From an uncultured Prevotellaceae bacterium (lineage in GTDB: Bacteria > Bacteroidota > Bacteroidia > Bacteroidales > Bacteroidaceae): a stretch of DNA of 64,000 nt. The DNA is taken from contig CAMBDA010000011.1 of the NCBI GenBank assembly GCA_945865175.1, forward strand, positions 1 to 64,000, written 5' to 3'. Position numbers and translations under genes: made by a program. The notes under the pieces were generated by a model. It saw only the letters and a program-made list of their open reading frames with translations. It had not been told where the DNA came from and made no database searches. This document shows, piece by piece, positions 55,975 to 64,000 of the stretch (position 1 is the stretch's first letter; each line of letters opens with the position of its first letter).

Positions 55975-56880
55975 ATGGCAGCCACTGAAGAACGATACAT
56001 TAGTTTGCTCACCGACTTCGGTTTCAAACGCATATTCGGAACAGCACCCAACAAGGACCTGCTGATAAACTTCCTGAACAGCCTGTTCGACGGCAAGCAG
56101 GTGATTAAGAACATCATGCATCTGAACAGCGAGCATTTGGGGGACAGGTCTTCTGCACGCAAGGCAATCTTCGATGTCTATTGCGAGGCGGAAAACGGTG
56201 AGAAGTTCATCGTTGAGATGCAGAACGCCTTCCAGGAGTTCTTCAAGGACCGGGCACTCTATTATTCCACGTTCCCCATACGCGAACAGGCTAAGAAGGG
56301 CTCGGAATGGGACTTCAGCCTCACTCACATCTACACCATTGCATTGCTGAATTTCGACATGCACGATGAAGCCTTTGATGCCGACAAAATATGCCATACA
56401 GTCAAGTTGTGCGACATTGAGACCAACAGGGTGTTCTATCACAAGCTGGACTTTATATACGTGGAGATCTCCAAGTTCAACAAGACGGAAAACGAGCTGG
56501 ACACACTCTATGACAAGTGGCTCTATGTGCTCAAGAACCTTTCGAGGCTGGAGAAACGCCCCAAGGCATTGGTCGGCAAGGTGTTCGACCGTCTATTTGA
56601 GGAGGCCGAGATAGCGAAGTTCACCCCGGCGGAACTCAGGGAGTATGAGGACAGCCTCAAGGCCTATCGTGACATTAAGAATTCACTTGATACGGCTAAA
56701 AAAGAGGGACGTGCCGAAGGACGTGCCGAGGGGCGTGCTGAAGGACTTGCCGAAGGAAGAGTCGAAGGACGTACCGAAGGCATTATGTCAACTGCCAGGA
56801 ACCTAAAGCTGATGGGCCTTAGCGTTGCCGACATAATGAAGGCTACGGGGCTGTCGAAAGATGATGTCATGAAACTTTAG
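55975..56880 (+). CDS. Rpn family/PD-(D/E)XK nuclease (PDDEXK_2)
   Basis: The protein is 301 residues from the ATG at 55975. It has the typical start YISLLTDFGFKRIFGT, the nuclease core KAIFDVYCEAENGEKFIVEMQ (Asp, Glu-x-Gln), then YYSTFPIREQAKKG and a C-terminal coiled region of six GRAE-like repeats. It ends with a helix-turn-helix-like tail (LSVADIMKATGLSKDDVMKL). These proteins were long called transposases; E. coli RpnA acts as a recombination-promoting nuclease. It stands in an accessory patch, and an IS remnant starts at the base after its stop. Confidence 0.88.
   Translation: MAATEERYISLLTDFGFKRIFGTAPNKDLLINFLNSLFDGKQVIKNIMHLNSEHLGDRSSARKAIFDVYCEAENGEKFIVEMQNAFQEFFKDRALYYSTFPIREQAKKGSEWDFSLTHIYTIALLNFDMHDEAFDADKICHTVKLCDIETNRVFYHKLDFIYVEISKFNKTENELDTLYDKWLYVLKNLSRLEKRPKALVGKVFDRLFEEAEIAKFTPAELREYEDSLKAYRDIKNSLDTAKKEGRAEGRAEGRAEGLAEGRVEGRTEGIMSTARNLKLMGLSVADIMKATGLSKDDVMKL
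56704..56775 (+). repeat. 12-bp tandem repeat coding for EGRA units
   Basis: Six imperfect copies of GAAGGACGTGCC encode EGRA, EGRA, EGRA, EGLA, EGRV and EGRT. The repeat is in frame, so copy-number change would alter linker length without breaking the gene. Such repeats are usual in this family. Confidence 0.85.
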
Positions 56881-56946
56881 TCCTGACTTCGACAATGCGC
56901 CACCCTTTTCATATACGCGTGTACGCGAGACCTGATTTTCAATTGT

Positions 56947-57642
56947 TTAACCTTGGCTTAGGATACTCTGAATATCGAAAAGCGGCTTGATCTTGCAGTG
57001 ATCAGGAGTCAGCAGCAGTGTCTGTTGCATTACAGTTCCGTTGTTTGGAAAGTTTATCCGCACTGTGGCAATAGTCTTGGCAATCCTCAATACAGAGTCG
57101 ACGCTGAGGTCAACTTTAGCAATACATATTATGCGTTCAAGTTCTTTGTAAACCTTGTATGCCATGAAGCAGATGCAGATGTGAGCCTCAATACGCTTCT
57201 CCGTGAAGTGGAAGATTGGACGTGCCTCAAGATTTCCCTTGGTCACACAAAAGGCCCGTTCCACCACCCATAGACCGTGATACTGGGTAACGACTTCTTT
57301 CGGCTTTAAATCCGTATTGGTTATGTATCCTTTCAAGACATTCCACTTTGCATCTTCCGCTATTTTGTCATCGCTGATAACAACATCAACATCTTTGCTG
57401 ATCTCAAGGAACTTGTTGTATCCTCGTTTGTTGACAGACGCTTTGGTAATCTTTCCGCTTGCGTATGACTTACGAAGCCTTGCAACGCCTTTTTCACGGT
57501 TGTGGGCATCCTTCTTTGCGTCTGCCTCGGAGTCACTTTTGGCTACTCCGAAGTTCTTTACTTCACGCAGCTTGCCGCTGCTCTTGTCCATGACGATGAT
57601 GCTGACATGGCCACTACGGTGTTTCTTCCTGTGTACAAACAT
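56947..57642 (-). pseudogene. IS1634-type transposase, in-frame deletion
   Basis: The product is 231 residues from the ATG at 57642. The N-terminal part (MFVHRKKHRSGHVSIIVMDK ... GVAKSDSE) resembles the family start. From about residue 46 the sequence jumps to the C-terminal part (DAHNREKGVARLRKSY ... TNTDLKPKEVV ... GLWVVERAFCVTKGNLE). About 300 residues of the usual middle, including the two catalytic aspartates, are missing, but the frame is kept. The Glu of the DDE set remains in VVERAF. The protein cannot be an active transposase by itself. Confidence 0.8.
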
Positions 57643-57646
57643 GGTG

Positions 57647-57654
57647 CAAAGATA
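57647..57654 (-). promoter_or_regulatory. -7 box (TATCTTTG) of the IS transposase
   Basis: The minus-strand TATCTTTG lies 4 bp before the ATG at 57642, inside the element. The shortened gene may thus still be expressed, with almost no leader. Confidence 0.5.
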
Positions 57655-57811
57655 CTGAAAATATGCCGTGCGCCACCCATTTTTAGAAAATATTTTCTGG
57701 AAATACCTAAAAATCAGCAACTAACAGTTTTGGATAGAAACGAGTGTCAAAGTCAGGAGGATTTTAAATGAAAAACGGGCTTATTTTTATTCTGAGGCTT
57801 AATTTATGCAA

Positions 57812-57888
57812 AAGACATCTGGTAACATGCCATCCTCCCCACCCCCGTGTTCAGGGGGCGAGGAGGATGGCATGTTACCAGATGTCTT
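57812..57888 (-). terminator. 77-nt palindrome overlapping the end of fasciclin gene copy 2
   Basis: Perfect 27-base arms (57812-57838 and 57862-57888) enclose a CCCCC/GGGGG inner pair. The right arm contains the last codons and the stop of the minus-strand fasciclin gene, so the left arm is an inverted copy of that gene end. It should be a very stable 3' hairpin. No long U-run follows on the minus strand. Confidence 0.75.
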
Positions 57889-59992
57889 CGGGTTCGTTAG
57901 GATTGTCGTACACCTCCTTGGCGCACCATTCCATGTGGTCCATGTAGAACTCCTTGCGGTCGGAGTCGAGCACAGACTTCATACGCAGGTAGTAGGTCTT
58001 GTCGGGGTCCAGCGTCTGGCGAAGGAGCACGTGGCGGAGGATGTAGGAGTTTCCGCCCTGGCGGGCGGTGCCACCGCTGTTGGTGATGGCTTCCTCTCCC
58101 TTCATGCGCCAGTTGTTGCGCATGCGCTTGTCTATCTCGGCATTGTATTCCATGTCATCCCCGTCGGCCTCCCAGCCCGTGGAATGGTGGGTGCCGGAGA
58201 CAGTGAGGTCCACAGGAATGCCTGTGGGCTGGAGATGGTTCTTGTCGGAGCCGAAATAGAACTGCACCACACCACGGTCACCATTGGGGAGCACACGATA
58301 GCGGAGCTCATAAGTACCCCTGCGGGGCACGGGCGGCAACTTGAGCGTAATCTCATAGCGGCCCACGGCCTTCATCTCGTCGGCCTGATGGTTGCACCAG
58401 TCATACTTGTAGGAATTGAGGTATACAAAGTGGCAGTCGTCGTTCTGGTCCATGTTGTCGAAGTACTGGTAGACCGAGTTGCAGGGAATGTGGACATACT
58501 GGTAGCGGTAGTCCAAGTCCTCACGCTTGCGGATGTCGTTGGTCATGGCTTCGGGGAAAAGGCTCATGCCATCGAAGCGGATGCGCTGGCGACTGAGGTT
58601 CTCACGCACGGCATCGGTATAGGCCATGGGGGCATCTATGCCGTAGATGATGCCGTTGACCGCCTCGTTGACAAGCAAATCGTCTGAGGTGTTGTCGATG
58701 CGGCAGCCCACCTTGTCCTCCTCACAGTAATCCTCGTGATAGTTCTCCTTGCGTCCGTTTCTCAGCTTGGGGAAGCGGTTGATGTAGATGCCATTGCTTT
58801 CACGGCTCTCGAAAATCTTCACGAGCCTGCGCTTGCCCATGCTCGCATAAAACTCCATGACGGCGCAGCCGAGTGCCTTGGTCTGGGAGGAATAGCCCTT
58901 CTCGTTGACGTGGAACACCAGTTTGTTGGCAGGTATCTTCATGGGCAGTATGTGATAGGTAATCCACTGATTGAGCAGATTGTCGGCCGAAGAATAGGGT
59001 TTCTCGGTAGTGAAACGGTCGCTGGCCGAGTACTGGCGGTTGTCGAGCACCCACTGCTGCACATCATCGGGCGTGATGTCGCGCGGCTCCTTGCCGATGG
59101 CTTCCCTCCAGAAGTCGTCCTTCTCGGCAAAGAGCGTGAAGCCATACAGGCGGTGCTTGGGTGCAAAGGCCATCTGATAGCCTGTGGCGCCATGGAACAC
59201 CCATCCGTTCTTCGTGGCATCATAGTCGGGTATCTGACCGGTCTGGTAGAGGTATTCATAGCGTTCATCGCGCAACTTGCTCAGCGTATCCAGCAGTCCA
59301 CAGGCAGCCACCACCTTGGCGGCCACAAGAAAGCCTTCGCGTTCCTCGTCGATGATGCGTTTGATGAGGATAGACATATCGAAATCCTTGGGAGCAATCA
59401 CCTTCTCCATGCAATGGATGATGCCGTTGATGGCGGGGATATCTCTGTTCCTCATGCTCACGGGGCAGTCGAAATTGAGATAGATGGAGTCGGGGTCATC
59501 GCCATAGCGGCAGGTGAGCTTGCGGTCGTTGAGGTTGGTGAGCGGAAACTCGCCGTTGTTTTCCTGGGGGAAGTCCCAGGACGAGTAGGTGGTGACGTCT
59601 CCTCCATCGATGATGCTGCTATACACCACCACGCGGCGCACAGAATCGAGTTTGTCCTCGTTGGGGAAGGCATCCCATGAAGGCCTGTCGATGAGTCCCT
59701 GCTCCACCAGCGACTGCAGATAGTCAGCGATGGCATCGTTGGTGGGTGCAAAGCAGGTGTAGTGCCCACGTGCGGCCAGCAGCTGGCCCAGTGTGGACTG
59801 GCTCTGTCGGCTCACAGGTACCGTGTCGAGCAGTTTCACATACTCGCTATACTGTTCGTGTTTCTCCAGATAGCTCTTGATGGTTTCGTCGGCAAACACG
59901 TAGCGTGCCGAGGTGTCCACCTCTTCGTTGCATCCCATCAGAAGCATTGTGGCACCAAGGATAGCAAACTTGTAGAAATTTTTCATAAGCAT
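57875..59992 (-). CDS. Fasciclin-domain lipoprotein, copy 2
   Basis: The 705-residue protein starts MLMKNFYKFAILG; the second Met (59986) is an equal candidate. The lipoprotein signal has MLLMGC as the lipobox. The FAS1 domain lies at about 35-195 (LGQLLAARGHYTCFAPTNDAI, NGIIHCMEKVI). The later region shares MGKRRLVKIFES, FPEAMTNDIR and the C-terminus NPNEPEDIW with copy 1 at 33118-35241. Function is unknown; outer-membrane or surface display is likely from the signal. It follows porV by 67 bp on the same strand and may be read from the same transcript. Confidence 0.8.
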   Translation of the reverse strand: MLMKNFYKFAILGATMLLMGCNEEVDTSARYVFADETIKSYLEKHEQYSEYVKLLDTVPVSRQSQSTLGQLLAARGHYTCFAPTNDAIADYLQSLVEQGLIDRPSWDAFPNEDKLDSVRRVVVYSSIIDGGDVTTYSSWDFPQENNGEFPLTNLNDRKLTCRYGDDPDSIYLNFDCPVSMRNRDIPAINGIIHCMEKVIAPKDFDMSILIKRIIDEEREGFLVAAKVVAACGLLDTLSKLRDERYEYLYQTGQIPDYDATKNGWVFHGATGYQMAFAPKHRLYGFTLFAEKDDFWREAIGKEPRDITPDDVQQWVLDNRQYSASDRFTTEKPYSSADNLLNQWITYHILPMKIPANKLVFHVNEKGYSSQTKALGCAVMEFYASMGKRRLVKIFESRESNGIYINRFPKLRNGRKENYHEDYCEEDKVGCRIDNTSDDLLVNEAVNGIIYGIDAPMAYTDAVRENLSRQRIRFDGMSLFPEAMTNDIRKREDLDYRYQYVHIPCNSVYQYFDNMDQNDDCHFVYLNSYKYDWCNHQADEMKAVGRYEITLKLPPVPRRGTYELRYRVLPNGDRGVVQFYFGSDKNHLQPTGIPVDLTVSGTHHSTGWEADGDDMEYNAEIDKRMRNNWRMKGEEAITNSGGTARQGGNSYILRHVLLRQTLDPDKTYYLRMKSVLDSDRKEFYMDHMEWCAKEVYDNPNEPEDIW

Positions 59993-60059
59993 ATAAATAA
60001 TAAAGCATTAATCATTCCCATTATTGATTCGGCCTCTCACTAGCAGGTGCTGGTTTACC

Positions 60060-61241
60060 CTATCTGCGCCGACGGCCGAAAAGGTCCTTCATGCCATCAA
60101 GATCGAAGCCCAGCGTGAAGCGCATGGTCTGGTCGAGAGCATTGGTCTGGCTGGTGCTGAACACATAGGCTGCATCCACGGTGAACACGCTCATGTGGAA
60201 GCCCGCACCCACGGTAAAATACTTGCGGTTGCCCTTGTTGGCATTCTCGTGGTGATAGCCTGCACGCATCATGAAGCGGTCGTTGTAGGTATACTCGCAG
60301 CCCGCACTCCACTGGATTTCCTGCATTTCCTCCTTGAAACCGTTGGGTGCATCATGGAAGCTCTTGAAGATACCCGCAATGGGAGAGATGTCGTAATACT
60401 CGCGCTGCACGCGGTCCTCATAGTCATTGTCGGCCTCGTCCTCCTTGAGCTTGGGATAGGTGGGCACCAGCAGTTTGTTGATGTCGGTACTGATACTGAA
60501 CTTGTTGTATTCGTTGAAGGGGATGGTCATGTTCATACCCAGTCGGAGATTGGTGGGGATGAATTCCGAATTGTCGTCGCCACCGAAGGAAATCTTGCTA
60601 CCGATATTGCTGATATTGAGTCCCCATCCGAAACTGCATTCCCTGTTGCCAGCCATGAAATAGCCCAAGCGATAGAGCGCGATGTCGGCTGCGAAGGCCT
60701 TGCCGGCACTGCTCTCGGCCGTATAGTCATACTTGATATCGGAATAGATGAAGCGCAGGTTCACCGCCATGGAGAAACGCTCGCTGAGCATACGGCTGTA
60801 ACCCACATCCACAGCCATTTCGTAGGGATTGATGGTCATATCCTCCATGTCGGAAAGAAACACCTCGCCCAGACTGAAGAAACGCAGCGAGCCATGCACT
60901 GCCGAATAGTCACCAATGCGGTAGAAGCCCACAAGGTTGGCCAGATTGATGTCGTTGACTATCTTGCGGAGCCAAGGGGTATAGCTCACGGCCACGCCGG
61001 CACGGGCGATATTGAAAGGGTACTTGGCGGGATTCCAGAACTGGGAGTTGACATCGGCATCTGTGGCTGCACCCACGTCGCCCAGTCCACCACCCCTTGC
61101 ATCAGGAGCTATAGACAGGCTCGTGACGCTTGTCTGCACGGGATTGAACATGTTCTGCTTGTCGTTGTCGGCCCAAGCAGCCATTGTGGTCATCCACAGG
61201 CAAGCTAGCAGCACGGGACGGATTGGGTTGATGTATCGCAT
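60060..61241 (-). CDS. porV: Type IX secretion outer-membrane protein PorV
   Basis: The 393-residue protein has a signal peptide (about 1-24, ending AAWA). It has the FadL-like barrel pattern of PorV/LptO: ARGGGLGDVGAATDADVN, FWNPAKYPF, GVAVSYTPWLRKIVNDINL, SLRFFSLGEV, YEMAVDVGYSRML and repeated amphipathic strands. PorV shuttles exported cargo from the translocon to the PorU sortase in the outer membrane. It lies directly behind porU, with 57 bp between them. Confidence 0.92.
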   Translation of the reverse strand: MRYINPIRPVLLACLWMTTMAAWADNDKQNMFNPVQTSVTSLSIAPDARGGGLGDVGAATDADVNSQFWNPAKYPFNIARAGVAVSYTPWLRKIVNDINLANLVGFYRIGDYSAVHGSLRFFSLGEVFLSDMEDMTINPYEMAVDVGYSRMLSERFSMAVNLRFIYSDIKYDYTAESSAGKAFAADIALYRLGYFMAGNRECSFGWGLNISNIGSKISFGGDDNSEFIPTNLRLGMNMTIPFNEYNKFSISTDINKLLVPTYPKLKEDEADNDYEDRVQREYYDISPIAGIFKSFHDAPNGFKEEMQEIQWSAGCEYTYNDRFMMRAGYHHENANKGNRKYFTVGAGFHMSVFTVDAAYVFSTSQTNALDQTMRFTLGFDLDGMKDLFGRRRR

Positions 61242-61298
61242 ACAGCTGAAGATTCTTTTATTATTAATTATTGTATATATATAAACTGTGGAGCCACC

Positions 61299-64000
61299 CT
61301 ATTTATTGTTCAGGACAACGATTTTTTGTGTCTTCGACACCGCCTTGCTTTCATCACTCTGCAGTGTGCAGCGATAGAAATAGATGCCGCTCCCCAATCG
61401 TCCGCCCGCAGAAGTACACAGGTTCCAGGGAATGCTGTACAGGCCAGATGCACTGCTGCCGGTGGATTCGTGGCGCCAGAGCTGGCGGCCTGCAAAGTCG
61501 TAGACGGTGAGGGTGAAACGGCAAGTAGCTCCAGGGCGGTCGTACGACACCAGGAAGGAAGTCTGTTCCACCGCCGGGTTCTGGGAGGCATTCACCTGAA
61601 GCAGCGAGGGCTTGAGAGCACCGTCCACCACAAACTGGAACGTGCAGGACGAGGTGTTGTTGAGCACGTCCCATGCACGGAACGATAGGCTGTGAGGGCC
61701 GTTGTCCAGATGGGGCAGCGTGTAGGCCACTGTGCCAGAAGTGGCATCACCAAAATCGCCGGTGTAGTAATCGTTGAGGTTGAAAGTGAGGTCGGCCCTT
61801 CCGTCGACGCACAGTGTCAGGTCGTGGCCCAGACCTATGCCACTGGCATTAATGCCGCTGTCGTCCTTCAGGCGCGCCACGAAATAGGGCTGTGCATTCA
61901 CCGCATCCCCATCCGTGAAGCTCTCCTCATTGAGATAGGCAACAATCTCGGGGCCCAGTGTGTCGGCATCGAGCTGCATACCCGTGCCGTCGAGCGAAAA
62001 CGACTCGCAGTACCCGCTGGCCTCTTCCTTTTGCTCGGAGAGGGCATAGAACACCATGCGGGCCGTACCCGGCGAATAGCTGATATCCACAGGTACGGTA
62101 AACTGCATCCTGAAACGTCCGCCCTGCACGCTGTCGAGTGCGTGATAGACGGGATTGCCACGGTCGAGGAAGGTGAAGTTCTTGTCGGCCCCGGCATTGT
62201 TGAAGCATGTCACCTGGGTCTGGGTGTCGAAGACACGCATCGACACAGTGCCCTGGAAACTGTCGTCCGCGAGCCCCTCCTCGGTGGTGAGGTGGCCACA
62301 CACAGTCACTCTGGTGCCAGCTGCCAACTGCACAACGTCCTCGGCCAAGGGACACCCGTTGATGCTGTCCACCACCACCTGACGGGCAGGCACACCCATC
62401 ACCAGGGCCGGGTCGCCCAACAGGGCATATTGAAGTTTGTTCTCCTTGAGCGACCCCTCCTTGCCCTCGATGATGATGGCATTTTTGGCCAGGCGGATGG
62501 CATCGCCGATAGCATGGCGCCTACCATTGGCATCGCGGCCAAAGAGGTAACGCATGAAGAAGATATTCATTCTGAGATTCTCGATGGCATACACAGTACG
62601 TGTGGTACCATAGAAGGCCAGGGCTCCTCCCTGCGGGTTGAGTACAGCCGCTTCACCGATATTATCCACGCTGCCGTCGAACGGCATCACGTCGCAGGCC
62701 GCAGTCACCCACAGGGGGAGATTGTCGCTCTGGTTATTGGCAAAGTCTTCGAGCTCGAGCACATATTCATGAGAGAGCGAGCTGGCATTGGCATGTCCCA
62801 TATAGTTAATCACCAAGGCCCCCTTCTCCATCTGTTCCTTCATCAAAGCCTCCACATCGGGATAAGTGTTGCTCTTGTTGGAGCTGACGCGGGTGTAGGC
62901 ATCCCACATCACCTTCCTCACCTCCACCTGGGGTGTCTGCACCTCCACACGCCGGCACACAGAGTCGGCATATACCATGTGCTCGTTGTTGTCGCCGTCA
63001 TCGCCCAGCATGCAATAGATATTCTTCCATGCACCTGCATTCTGGCGGCTCATGAAGCGGATACACTTGTCCACCATCACACGGGCCTGTGCCACAGTGG
63101 TCACGGGAAAACGGCCTACACCCAGGTCCGGCTTGTCGCGGAGCAAATCGGCTCCTTCTCCGTCGTCCAGCAGTCCGAAATAGTCCTCCATCACATAGCT
63201 CTCCGTATCGCTCATGCTGTTGTCGCTTTCGTAGCAAAGCAGATAATCGTCGGGCGTGGCACTGCGCCATGCACTGCTGAGCATGCGGTTGTCCCACGCA
63301 CAGTCGCCCATCAGCAACAGATAGCGTGGAGCGCAGGCCTTGTCGGCCACTTTGTCGTAGAGCATCTTCATCAGCCGACGATAGGCAGTGGCATCGGGTG
63401 TGCCGCTCGAAAATTCATTGTATACCTGGTCGGCCCGCACCACAGCCGTACGCAGGCCGTCATACTGGGCATGTGCGTCGGCCAGTCGTTGGGCCTCGGC
63501 CGTAAGCTTTCCACTGGCCGGCACGATAATGACCATATCGAGGCTGTCCAGCGCATGCAGGTTCTGACACTCCACCTCCCCCACCAGCTGGGGCTGCGGG
63601 AACTGGGTATAGTCAGGGTCGAAGCAGACAAAATTCTGCATGGGCTCCTCAGTGGTGAAGGAAAGGGTCCAGTCCTCCTCATGGGTGAGAGGCATCAGGG
63701 TGGCCGGACGGCCAGGACTGCCTATACGCATGACCTTCGCCCTGTCGGGAGCCTTCAGCTGGAAGCGCGACAGTCCATCGCGCGTCAGATAGGAAAGATT
63801 GAATGCCAGGAAACCGTTCTCGGTGAGTTCCAGCCTACGGTCGTAATGAAGGGCCAGATAGTCCAGGCGGGCATCATTGCCGGCCGTGCTGGACAGCTTC
63901 ACCTGCCAATTCTCGTCCTCCCCGCCGTAGCCGATGACGGAAAGGGTGGAGGTGACACGTGTGGCATAGGTATATTTGCTGGTTGCTGCCAGCGTGAGGT
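61299..64000 (-). CDS. porU: Type IX secretion sortase PorU (C25 family), 5' end outside window
   Basis: At least 900 residues are visible. The frame runs through the window edge without a stop; a GTG at 63902 is internal, not the start. Gingipain-like features: VINYMGHANASSLSHEY with the catalytic histidine and LPLWVTAACDVM with the nucleophile cysteine, then GGALAFYGTTRTVY. The C-terminus has a sorting-like beta domain (FTLTVYDFAGRQLW ... GSGIYFYRCTL). PorU cleaves the C-terminal signal of cargo and links it to A-LPS. It is followed by porV, as in other T9SS loci. Confidence 0.9.
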   Translation of the reverse strand, partial: LTLAATSKYTYATRVTSTLSVIGYGGEDENWQVKLSSTAGNDARLDYLALHYDRRLELTENGFLAFNLSYLTRDGLSRFQLKAPDRAKVMRIGSPGRPATLMPLTHEEDWTLSFTTEEPMQNFVCFDPDYTQFPQPQLVGEVECQNLHALDSLDMVIIVPASGKLTAEAQRLADAHAQYDGLRTAVVRADQVYNEFSSGTPDATAYRRLMKMLYDKVADKACAPRYLLLMGDCAWDNRMLSSAWRSATPDDYLLCYESDNSMSDTESYVMEDYFGLLDDGEGADLLRDKPDLGVGRFPVTTVAQARVMVDKCIRFMSRQNAGAWKNIYCMLGDDGDNNEHMVYADSVCRRVEVQTPQVEVRKVMWDAYTRVSSNKSNTYPDVEALMKEQMEKGALVINYMGHANASSLSHEYVLELEDFANNQSDNLPLWVTAACDVMPFDGSVDNIGEAAVLNPQGGALAFYGTTRTVYAIENLRMNIFFMRYLFGRDANGRRHAIGDAIRLAKNAIIIEGKEGSLKENKLQYALLGDPALVMGVPARQVVVDSINGCPLAEDVVQLAAGTRVTVCGHLTTEEGLADDSFQGTVSMRVFDTQTQVTCFNNAGADKNFTFLDRGNPVYHALDSVQGGRFRMQFTVPVDISYSPGTARMVFYALSEQKEEASGYCESFSLDGTGMQLDADTLGPEIVAYLNEESFTDGDAVNAQPYFVARLKDDSGINASGIGLGHDLTLCVDGRADLTFNLNDYYTGDFGDATSGTVAYTLPHLDNGPHSLSFRAWDVLNNTSSCTFQFVVDGALKPSLLQVNASQNPAVEQTSFLVSYDRPGATCRFTLTVYDFAGRQLWRHESTGSSASGLYSIPWNLCTSAGGRLGSGIYFYRCTLQSDESKAVSKTQKIVVLNNK

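Larger units (their letters stand above)
56881..57758 (-). mobile_element. IS1634-type (IS4 superfamily) element with internal deletion
   Basis: The outer ends form terminal inverted repeats: TCCTGACTTCGACAAT at 56881-56896 and the complement of TCCTGACTTTGACACT at 57743-57758 (14 of 16 bases match). GCGCCACCC occurs near each end in direct orientation. Inside lies a shortened transposase gene on the minus strand. The element is about 0.88 kb, well below the 1.8-2 kb I recall for intact relatives. No target duplication was recognised. The left end starts directly after the Rpn stop codon. Confidence 0.75.

Noticed and set aside
1-64000. CRISPR array, tRNA or rRNA genes
   Set aside because: No regular spacer-repeat pattern and no recognisable tRNA arm or rRNA motif was found by eye in the intergenic regions. 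A covariance-model search could still find a divergent RNA.

Overview
The window looks like chromosomal DNA of a Bacteroidales bacterium, most likely a Prevotellaceae-type gut or oral anaerobe (inference). The grounds are Bacteroidetes promoters (TAnnTTTG -7 boxes, sometimes with a TTG about 20 nt upstream) in front of many genes, no clear dependence on Shine-Dalgarno sites, type IX secretion genes (porU, porV), cargo-like C-terminal sorting domains, and several Bacteroidales-specific conserved families. No rRNA, tRNA or CRISPR array was seen.

Layout. 0-0.4 kb: a hairpin repeat and two gene remnants facing tail to tail. 0.46-6.8 kb (minus): three secreted proteins (LTD/CotH, twin LamG plus GDPD, and a small protein with a sorting domain). 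6.9-10.1 kb: cytochrome c maturation (ResB-like and CcsA) followed by a triheme cytochrome c peroxidase. 10.3-14.5 kb: a peptidase cluster (C11 lipoprotein, Xaa-Pro aminopeptidase, C1 peptidase) and a small DUF6965-like gene. 14.5-20.1 kb: a housekeeping run recJ-recQ-yraN-birA-pyrH. 20.2-24.9 kb (minus): a 1245-residue glycosyltransferase/DUF4922/SpoIID fusion and an alpha/beta hydrolase. 25.2-26.9 kb: an ATP-grasp-like protein translationally coupled to a polysaccharide deacetylase. 27.3-35.2 kb: a giant modular surface protein and a fasciclin lipoprotein. 35.4-39.1 kb: a CapD/FlaA1-type sugar dehydratase, then PadR and PspC. 39.0-41.0 kb (minus): a phosphopantetheinyl transferase and a type II-like sulfide:quinone oxidoreductase. 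41.2-48.6 kb: the leucine operon leuA-leuC-leuD-leuA2-leuB, coupled to a porin. 48.6-55.3 kb: a nucleotidyltransferase-like gene, a TPR protein, murF, folP-cdaA and pta-ackA. 55.3-57.8 kb: a small accessory patch with a candidate small RNA, a degenerate ORF, repeats, an Rpn-type nuclease gene and a deleted IS1634-type element. 57.8-64 kb (minus): porU (cut by the window edge), porV and a second fasciclin lipoprotein.

How it fits together. PorU and PorV belong to the apparatus that would export and anchor the sorting-domain proteins seen elsewhere in the window. The leucine genes form one pathway, from 2-oxoisovalerate to 2-oxoisocaproate. Pta and AckA make the acetate/ATP branch of fermentation. 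ResB-CcsA would mature the heme sites of the adjacent peroxidase.

The items most worth a second look are the fused GT2/DUF4922/SpoIID protein with no signal peptide, the orphan minus-strand promoter-terminator unit behind ackA, the in-frame deleted IS1634 derivative, the two-copy hairpin repeat, and the long palindrome that contains the last codons of the second fasciclin gene.
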